From Candidatus Aenigmatarchaeota archaeon (lineage in GTDB: Archaea > Aenigmatarchaeota > Aenigmatarchaeia > QMZS01), in assembly GCA_030620695.1 (NCBI GenBank), contig JAUXEA010000032.1, positions 1 through 5,783 of the forward strand: DNA of 5,783 nt. Reading direction: 5' to 3'. Both the position numbers and the translations under genes were made by a program. The notes beneath the pieces are model-generated. The model did no database searches, had not been told where the DNA came from, and saw only the letters and a list, made by a program, of their open reading frames with translations. This document shows, piece after piece, positions 1-4,854 of the stretch. Each line of letters opens with the position of its first letter. Position 1 is the stretch's first letter.

Positions 1-72
1 GATTGGTTAAAAAAGTTTAATCAAAAAAGTAAGTTGGTTAGTAAGAAAAGGTCTCTACCTCAAAAGAAATAA
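1..72 (+). CDS. Possible 3' end of a gene entering from the left edge
   Basis: Frame 1 is open from the window edge to a TAA at 70-72 and gives the 23-residue tail DWLKKFNQKSKLVSKKRSLP followed by QKK. The other two plus frames stop within the first 20 bases. The peptide is Lys/Arg-rich, as many archaeal protein C-termini are, and the DNA after the stop becomes almost pure A/T, as expected after a gene end. Nothing identifies a family. An open run of 23 codons is weak evidence by itself, so this could be chance. If real, the gene converges on the minus-strand genes that end at 120 and 286. Confidence 0.4.
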   Translation, partial: DWLKKFNQKSKLVSKKRSLPQKK

Positions 73-75
73 TTT

Positions 76-97
76 AAAAAATTAAAAAATTAAAAAA
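76..97 (-). terminator. Oligo-T tract, probable archaeal terminator
   Basis: Read on the minus strand, three runs of six T (92-97, 84-89, 76-81) are spaced by AA dinucleotides in an 8-nt period, starting 23 nt after the stop of the short acidic ORF. Archaeal RNA polymerase terminates at oligo-T tracts without needing a hairpin, so this is a good terminator for minus-strand transcripts from the acidic ORF and perhaps from DP2. The 8-nt periodicity could also be simple-sequence AT expansion. Confidence 0.55.
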
Positions 98-119
98 TGT
101 TTCTGTTTATGTCTCTTCA

Positions 120-179
120 CTAAACTTCTCCTTCCTCTCCTTCCGAGTCTTCTTCTTCATCAGATTCTTCGTATCTCAT
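120..179 (-). CDS. Very short acidic ORF (19 aa), possibly leaderless
   Basis: ATG at 177-179 to TAG at 120-122 encodes MRYEESDEEEDSEGEEGEV. Twelve of the 19 residues are Asp or Glu, and the composition is unlike the surrounding AT-rich noncoding DNA. An in-frame TAA lies 15 nt upstream of the ATG, so it is not the tail of a longer frame. A TATA-like TTAAATA (minus strand, 201-207) is centred about 25 nt upstream of the ATG, the spacing expected if transcription begins at the start codon, as in leaderless archaeal genes. Oligo-T runs follow the stop. Promoter, ORF and terminator thus make a compact unit downstream of DP2. The acidic run could bind a basic protein or nucleic-acid-binding partner, but that is speculation. 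The alternative is a small noncoding RNA of about 100 nt whose reading frame is incidental. Confidence 0.4.
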   Translation of the reverse strand: MRYEESDEEEDSEGEEGEV

Positions 180-199
180 TTTCTTATGATTAAATTAAA

Positions 200-214
200 G
201 TATTTAAGGATTTT
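200..214 (-). promoter_or_regulatory. TATA-box-like promoter element for the short acidic ORF
   Basis: The minus strand reads AAAATCCTTAAATAC across this interval. TTAAATA (201-207) matches the archaeal TATA consensus, and the A-rich stretch just upstream is compatible with a BRE. Its centre at about 204 predicts initiation near 179, the A of the ATG. Further TATA-like runs at about 225-232 and 247-255 could give a longer leader. Confidence 0.45.
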
Positions 215-263
215 GGAAGTCTAATATATATTTTCCACAATAGAAAACTATATATAATTTTAT

Positions 264-280
264 TTCCTTAATCTAAGGAG
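264..280. other. Small inverted repeat just after the DP2 stop
   Basis: TCCTTA (265-270) and TAAGGA (274-279) form a perfect 6-bp stem around the triloop ATC, and T264/G280 could add a wobble pair. It begins 5-6 nt past the DP2 TAG. On the minus strand an A-rich rather than a T-rich stretch follows, so it is not a classical terminator. It may stabilise the DP2 mRNA 3' end or be chance. Confidence 0.3.
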
Positions 281-285
281 TAATA

Positions 286-3200
286 CTAAAAAGAACCCAA
301 ATTTGACTGCCTTGCTTTTTTTCCAAAAGTATTTTCTAACTGGTTTTGTAAGAGAGTTAACTGCTCTTTTGTATAATCAGGAATATTAAATTCTTCTGCA
401 ATTTTTTTGCTTGCCTCAAGATATTTTGAGATTGTTCCTTCTGAAACAGTTAAAACAAGATTCCCGCTGCATTTTAAGCATCTTCCTACCAAAGGAGGTC
501 TCCTGTAAATTGTGTTACAATGGACACATCTAAAACTCTGCCTGAAAAATGTTCTTAAATTTCCTTTTATATCCTTTATAAAATGAGTTGACAGAATTTT
601 GTAAGCAACAAGTTTCTCATCCACGCAATTCAGTTTTTCTCCGAGTTTTAACTGTGCTATAACTTTTTCTACCATATCCAATACCTCTTTGTATCTTGTC
701 AGATGAACTCCGGTGTTAAAGTCTGTTGTTTCTGTTGTGTACCCAAGATTTGAATATTGATTTTCTGAACCCAGTCTATCACCAACTCTTTCTATCTTAA
801 TCTCCGAAGGATAAACATTCTCTTTTGTTTTCTCGTAAAACTCTTTTGGATATTTAAATGCAATATCCATATCATAAACTTCATCATCTACCTCACTTAA
901 ATCCAACAGGGTTGTTATTGTTAACGGGGCATCAGAAATGCTTCCTCTTTTGATTGGTAAATACTCTTTTGAGAAATTCAGGAGGCAGTCGAGTAGAAGC
1001 ATAACACCATTTTCTTCTCCATCACAATCTCTCCTCGTTGCAGCAAACAAATAAGGATGTGCATAATGGCACCTGTTTGCTGTAAATCCAATTAATCTGC
1101 AAACAATTGGAGAAATTATATGGGGTGCAATATCCAGAAATAAATGCCCAATCAAATCTTCTTTCTTTTTTGCATTATAAAAAGATTTAACCTTATAGAA
1201 TTTTTTAAGTTCTTCATCAATAAACTTTGTTATTGATAAAAAATAATCAGCACCACTTTCTTCACCATAACCGGAGATTACAAAATCCTGTGGAAAAAGT
1301 TCAAGAATTTGCTCTTCATTCACAAGTTCTTCCCCCTGAATATCTTTTATATATCCCAATTCTTTCAATTTCTCAACCGAGGTCTGGACTTCTTTTGGTT
1401 TAAAATGTGTTAGTGGAGCATTTACCATATCATATCTTATTGTCCCGTCTCTGAAAACATATAAATTGTGTTTTGCTCTTAAAATTCCTTTCTCAATTGG
1501 TTCCGGGACCTTGTGTTTTGAGGTAACGCCTCTTACCCCCTTTATCATACTTAACCTGTGCTCATTCAGGTCTTTATAACCTTCATTTAATAAACCATTA
1601 GTATTTATTTTTTTCCTGACAATTTTAGGGTTTTTTAGATGTTTCCCGCATCTAAGGCAATAAGGAAATATTGAGGGGCCATGCTCTTTGCACTCAAACT
1701 CGCTTATTTCTGTTGTGAGTGAACCAACCTCAACAAGATTCCTCATCTTCCCACCTTCCTGACCCACAGGAAATAAAACTTGAGGGGAACCTTTCATTTT
1801 TCTCTCCTGTGCTTTCTCTGGCCTTCCCATTCTTGCTCCTATATATTTTGTAAGCTTCTCATTAATTTCAAATTTTGAAAACTCATTTACAAGAGTAAAA
1901 CCTGTTAATTTGCTGTCTTTCAGTTTTTCCGGGTTAACACCTTCAAAAGTTTTCAGCAGAGGTAAAAAATCTTCAAGAATGATATATAATTTGTCCGGTG
2001 AAACAAAATGCGGGATAACTGCTTTTTCAAGCAGTTCTTTTCTTATATCATTTTTCAAAATCAGTCTGCCATCTTTCTCTTCCCCGGAATTTAAATATTC
2101 TATTAAAGAAACTAATTCAGACGAGGAAAAACCATTGTAAAAATAAAGATATTTCGGATGTAAGGGAATTATTTCTGCTAATTTTATTGCTTCGTCAGCA
2201 TTTATCTGTTTTTGGTTTCTGAGCAGTTCTTTTGCTTTTTCTCCAATTAATTTTTCTGCCTCTTCAAATTTCCTTTCCAAATCAAAAGCCCAAAGTTCTT
2301 CTGTGTAAGGACTCTTAATTAGTTTTTCCCCGTTTTCCAGAAAATCTCCAAAAGAAATTAAAATATCCCCAACAAAGAGAATTTTATCAATTTCCGGTTT
2401 AATTTCTCTTGCTTTTGTCATTGTTTCTATTTTTAAAACATCCCCGTTTTTCAGTTTAACAACCGGGCCTTCTATTTCATCACAAACTGCAACAGTGCAG
2501 CTTTTTCCGGGGAGTTCAATTTTCATCTGGGAAGCAATTGCCGGAAAATTATCAAGAATTATTAAAGTTGCGGGATGAAACCCAAAACATCCACATCCTG
2601 TGTTTCTTGACCTCCCATATCTTAACCTGAATCCACCTCTCAGGGTTGGCATTGAGTAAACAGGTCTGCCCGCGGGAACTTCTTCAAGGAATTTATATTC
2701 TACTTCTCCACCGTTTTCCTTTTTCTTGCTTTTTTTTATTTTTATAAAATCCTCAAGCCAGCCCCAGCTTTCTGTTAGTCCAAATTTTTCACCATATTTC
2801 TTTAGTTTTTTTTGTAATTTTTCTGCTTTTAGTGGCAGACCATCCAAATAAATTAAACACATCCCCCCTCTTATTCTTGTGGTCTCTACTCTTGGCAGAT
2901 CCTTGTGCTTTGAAACTTCTCTCTTCTCTGTTGGTTCTCCTGTGATACAAACCGGGACATTTTTGGCAAGGAAGTCAATCTCTTTTTCACTTGGTTTAAA
3001 CTGCTTTCTTGTTACATAGTTTAGATAATCCGCAACTTCAGCATAATATCTTTCCCTCTCTTCTTTTGTTGGTATATATTTGTTTAATCCTAACGCCTTT
3101 CTTATGTAATCCGCGATAAACAAGGTAAATACCTGAGCAGTTCCTCCTGCTGTCCTGATAGGTCCTGCATAGTAAACAGACAGAAAATTGTCAGTTTTGT

Positions 3201-3603
3201 CAATCTTAACATCTGTAATTCCCTCTAAAGGAGCACCAACAACACCCTTTGTGTTGTAAGCGCATCCAAACCTTAATCCTGCTGCAATAGCTTCTTCCTT
3301 TGTTTCAAAAGAAAAAAACTTCCCTGTTGCAATTTCTTTGGAGATTTCCAGGGCAGCTTCATCACTCCCGACCCCATATTCTTCTTCCAGTTCTTTTATT
3401 CTTTTAATAATTTTTTCCCTGTTCTCTGCGAATTTTGGATAAACTGTTGCAAGTATTGTAATACACCGATTATCTTTATCTGCTGCCTGCTCAGATTCAA
3501 CCTCCAGACAAAGGTCTTTTCCAGTTGATTTTGCTTTGTTTGCTACATCATAAAGTTTATTAACCTTTGATTTCAGGCTTTTAAAATATTCTTCAGGATT
3601 CAT
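286..3603 (-). CDS. polC: DNA polymerase D (archaeal Pol II) large catalytic subunit DP2
   Basis: This is the catalytic subunit of the archaeal replicative polymerase PolD, which works with the exonuclease subunit DP1 (not in this window) and PCNA at the fork. The 1105 residues are collinear with known DP2 proteins. They include YYAGPIRTAGGTAQ (144-157), PVCITGEPTE (217-226), LPRVETTRIRGGMCL (236-250), RGGFRLRYGRSRNTG (322-336), YIGARMGRPEKAQERKMK (587-604), LRAKHNLYVFRDGTIRYD (708-725), the double-psi-barrel active-site loop RRDCDGEEN (857-865) and LPIKRGSISDAPL (882-894). Zinc-binding clusters lie at C638/H641/C649/C652 and C1026/C1029/C1042/C1045. The protein ends in QSNLGSF (1099-1105), a PCNA-binding (PIP) type motif. 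It is shorter than Pyrococcus DP2 (about 1260 aa), mostly through a reduced C-terminal extension. No intein interrupts it. The active-site loop reads DCDGEEN where the usual form is NCDGDED. The ATG at 3601-3603 gives a family-like N-terminus; the start has no clear ribosome binding site. The nearest co-directional gene upstream is 283 bp away. Confidence 0.97.
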   Translation of the reverse strand: MNPEEYFKSLKSKVNKLYDVANKAKSTGKDLCLEVESEQAADKDNRCITILATVYPKFAENREKIIKRIKELEEEYGVGSDEAALEISKEIATGKFFSFETKEEAIAAGLRFGCAYNTKGVVGAPLEGITDVKIDKTDNFLSVYYAGPIRTAGGTAQVFTLFIADYIRKALGLNKYIPTKEERERYYAEVADYLNYVTRKQFKPSEKEIDFLAKNVPVCITGEPTEKREVSKHKDLPRVETTRIRGGMCLIYLDGLPLKAEKLQKKLKKYGEKFGLTESWGWLEDFIKIKKSKKKENGGEVEYKFLEEVPAGRPVYSMPTLRGGFRLRYGRSRNTGCGCFGFHPATLIILDNFPAIASQMKIELPGKSCTVAVCDEIEGPVVKLKNGDVLKIETMTKAREIKPEIDKILFVGDILISFGDFLENGEKLIKSPYTEELWAFDLERKFEEAEKLIGEKAKELLRNQKQINADEAIKLAEIIPLHPKYLYFYNGFSSSELVSLIEYLNSGEEKDGRLILKNDIRKELLEKAVIPHFVSPDKLYIILEDFLPLLKTFEGVNPEKLKDSKLTGFTLVNEFSKFEINEKLTKYIGARMGRPEKAQERKMKGSPQVLFPVGQEGGKMRNLVEVGSLTTEISEFECKEHGPSIFPYCLRCGKHLKNPKIVRKKINTNGLLNEGYKDLNEHRLSMIKGVRGVTSKHKVPEPIEKGILRAKHNLYVFRDGTIRYDMVNAPLTHFKPKEVQTSVEKLKELGYIKDIQGEELVNEEQILELFPQDFVISGYGEESGADYFLSITKFIDEELKKFYKVKSFYNAKKKEDLIGHLFLDIAPHIISPIVCRLIGFTANRCHYAHPYLFAATRRDCDGEENGVMLLLDCLLNFSKEYLPIKRGSISDAPLTITTLLDLSEVDDEVYDMDIAFKYPKEFYEKTKENVYPSEIKIERVGDRLGSENQYSNLGYTTETTDFNTGVHLTRYKEVLDMVEKVIAQLKLGEKLNCVDEKLVAYKILSTHFIKDIKGNLRTFFRQSFRCVHCNTIYRRPPLVGRCLKCSGNLVLTVSEGTISKYLEASKKIAEEFNIPDYTKEQLTLLQNQLENTFGKKARQSNLGSF

Positions 3604-3620
3604 AATAAAACTTCAAAAAG

Positions 3621-3669
3621 CATTTATCCTTCGGATAGTGCCCCTTTTTGCCTTTGGCAAAAATGAGGT
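3621..3669. repeat. Two-hairpin palindromic unit, copy 1
   Basis: Type I hairpin: TATCC (3625-3629) pairs with GGATA (3633-3637) around the triloop TTC. Beyond a bulged T3624, CAT (3621-3623) pairs with GTG (3638-3640) with one wobble. Type II hairpin: TTTTTGCC (3645-3652) pairs with GGCAAAAA (3656-3663) around TTT. Across an internal loop, GCC (3640-3642) pairs with GGT (3667-3669). The two hairpins abut, sharing G3640. The unit begins 18 bp upstream of the DP2 ATG, so it would sit in the DP2 leader if transcription starts further upstream. Confidence 0.7.
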
Positions 3670-3824
3670 TTTATCATTTAGATGAGCCTTTTATTGGTTA
3701 TGCTCGTTTTTCAAAGAAAAACGGCACCCTCTTTTGCATTCTGCAAAAGAAAGGTTTTCACCTTCGGCTCGACAACCTTCAAAAGATTAGACCAACCCAC
3801 AAGGTAAAATTACATATTGCCTAA
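3663..3824 (+). CDS. Doubtful 53-aa ORF across the hairpin spacer
   Basis: ATG at 3663-3665 to TAA at 3822-3824 encodes a basic 53-residue peptide beginning MRFYHLDEPFIGYARFSKKN and ending KIRPTHKVKLHIA. Its central part (residues 14-31) is the translation of hairpin unit copy 2. The same frame of the related DNA inside the DUF63 gene gives a similar RFSKKNG string, but there it is not the coding frame, so the similarity comes from the DNA repeat and is not evidence for a protein. No ribosome binding site or well-placed TATA box is visible. All three plus frames are open through the hairpins, so an ORF here is cheap. It may be a small gene that received an insertion, a decayed gene, or noncoding DNA. 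Confidence 0.2.
   Translation: MRFYHLDEPFIGYARFSKKNGTLFCILQKKGFHLRLDNLQKIRPTHKVKLHIA
3701..3755. repeat. Two-hairpin palindromic unit, copy 2
   Basis: Type I hairpin: CGTTTTTC (3705-3712) pairs with GAAAAACG (3716-3723) around AAA. Beyond a bulged T3704, TGC (3701-3703) pairs with GCA (3724-3726). Type II hairpin: TCTTTTGCA (3730-3738) pairs with TGCAAAAGA (3742-3750) around TTC. Across a C/AA internal loop, ACC (3726-3728) pairs with GGT (3753-3755). The hairpins share A3726. Positions 3703-3724 are identical, over 22 nt, to 5179-5200 inside the DUF63 gene. Confidence 0.75.
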
Positions 3825-3886
3825 AATTTGCTATCTATGGAGTATGAAACCTGTTTCAAAGAATCAATACTTCCTAATTCCATCCA
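3751..3886. other. Remainder of the spacer between lipoprotein and DP2 genes
   Basis: Between hairpin copy 2 and the lipoprotein stop there is no convincing gene apart from the tail of the doubtful 53-aa ORF. A weaker inverted repeat pairs AAGGTT (3751-3756) with AACCTT (3774-3779), overlapping the end of unit 2. TGAAAC (3845-3850) and GTTTCA (3853-3858) form a 14-nt near-palindrome with only CT between the arms, about 30 bp past the lipoprotein stop. It could mark the end of that transcript. No strong minus-strand T-run follows it. Confidence 0.35.
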
Positions 3887-4831
3887 CTATATTTCCGCTC
3901 TTGGAGAAACCAAAATATCGATTGTTTTCGGTAATCTATAAATATAAGTCGCCTCTGCATCTATTCTCCTCACAGTTGTAATTTCTTCGCTTTTTAATTT
4001 TACGGTGGGGTTAAAACTGAAATAATATCTGAAAGATTTTTTTCCTCTCAGAATAATTGGTTCATTATTTTCTGCAGAACTTCCACTACAATCAAATTCT
4101 TTTGAACAATTTCCCAAGTTCATATCTGTAAAATCTATTTTTAATTTAGGTTTATCAATTATATCAATTTCGCCATTTCCCTTATTCCTAACTTCTAAAT
4201 AGACTTGATAATTATTTTCATCATTTGTTATAACAGGCTGCTGGATTTTTGAAATATCCAAATATAATTCTACTGGTCCATCAGAAGGAACATTAATAAT
4301 CTGCGTCTCTACTTTTCCATCGGAATTTAGGTATTCTATATAAGTCTCCCTGTCAATAAAAGTGATCGTTGTTAATCTTGTTGAAGTGTACTCATATTTT
4401 ACAGAGAACTCCAGGTGCCCCGGCAGAGCCATTGTTCCAGTATTTTTCGGGGATTTTACTTTGAACTCAAAAGTTTTTATCTGTCCGGGATTTATTGTTC
4501 CGGTTTTTTTACAATCTATGCACTCAAAGATACTGGGATTAGAAATTCCAACATATTCCAAATCAACAGGTTTATCTGCATCCCTGTTCTCCAATGTAAC
4601 AATAATATCTATTTCACTGTCCGGGCTAACCCTGTTTTCAGCCATTGGAATAATTTTTACTTCTTTAACAACAATTATGTCAGGAACTTCTACTTCTTTT
4701 TCCTCAACCTGGCAGAGACCAACTGCAGAGCAGTACTTTCCTCCAACTCCGCCCGGCAATTCCGGTATTGTACATCCTGAAATAAAAATTATAGAGAACA
4801 AAACAATAGCAACCAATATTTGTTTTAACAT
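3887..4831 (-). CDS. Archaeal lipoprotein, function unknown
   Basis: The 314-residue protein starts with a short charged end, a hydrophobic core (about residues 5-17) and the lipobox ISGC, so Cys20 is the likely lipidated first residue of the mature protein and the rest would face outward from the membrane. No other membrane segment is seen. After a Gly/Pro linker the body looks rich in beta strands with two probable Ig/CARDB-like modules, inferred from their alternating pattern. Module 1 (about 55-160) contains IDIIVTLENRDADKPVDLEY and PGQIKTFEFKVKSP. Module 2 (about 185-310) contains YQVYLEVRNKGNGEIDI. The mature part has six further cysteines in three close pairs (C34/C40, C104/C107, C242/C248), suggesting local disulfides. 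I recognise no named family. A surface-structure, adhesion or binding role is a guess. The gene is divergent from DUF63, with 23 bp between the starts, and is followed by the hairpin spacer. Confidence 0.85.
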   Translation of the reverse strand: MLKQILVAIVLFSIIFISGCTIPELPGGVGGKYCSAVGLCQVEEKEVEVPDIIVVKEVKIIPMAENRVSPDSEIDIIVTLENRDADKPVDLEYVGISNPSIFECIDCKKTGTINPGQIKTFEFKVKSPKNTGTMALPGHLEFSVKYEYTSTRLTTITFIDRETYIEYLNSDGKVETQIINVPSDGPVELYLDISKIQQPVITNDENNYQVYLEVRNKGNGEIDIIDKPKLKIDFTDMNLGNCSKEFDCSGSSAENNEPIILRGKKSFRYYFSFNPTVKLKSEEITTVRRIDAEATYIYRLPKTIDILVSPRAEI

Positions 4832-4854
4832 AAAATTAGTTATTATTAATAATA
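4832..4854. promoter_or_regulatory. Divergent intergenic promoter region with AT palindrome
   Basis: Only 23 bp separate the ATGs of the lipoprotein gene (4831, minus) and the DUF63 gene (4855, plus). A perfect 16-bp palindrome, TTATTATTAATAATAA, spans 4840-4855 and includes the A of the DUF63 start codon. No Shine-Dalgarno sequence fits on either side, so short-leader or leaderless transcripts are likely. The promoter of each gene would then reach into the 5' coding end of the other, which would couple their expression or make them compete. The palindrome may be a shared TATA-like site or a dimeric regulator site. I cannot assign a specific TATA box. Confidence 0.4.

Noticed and set aside
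1009..1035. Intein in DP2
   Set aside because: DP2 inteins in other archaea can sit in conserved catalytic motifs. Here the motif and all other conserved blocks run on without interruption and no intein splicing or homing-endonuclease motifs are present.
1910..2140. Open frame on the plus strand inside DP2
   Set aside because: It lies wholly antisense to the conserved DP2 gene, has Ser/Phe-rich composition typical of the reverse of a Lys/Glu-rich gene, and has no start signals.
3705..3749. Ordinary intrinsic terminators after the lipoprotein gene
   Set aside because: The hairpins have T-runs inside the stems, not after them, and the same structures occur in the middle of a translated gene. 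A termination role remains possible but does not explain the family.
3621..3755. CRISPR array
   Set aside because: The units are hairpins of varying sequence with no uniform direct repeats, no spacers of even length and no cas genes nearby.
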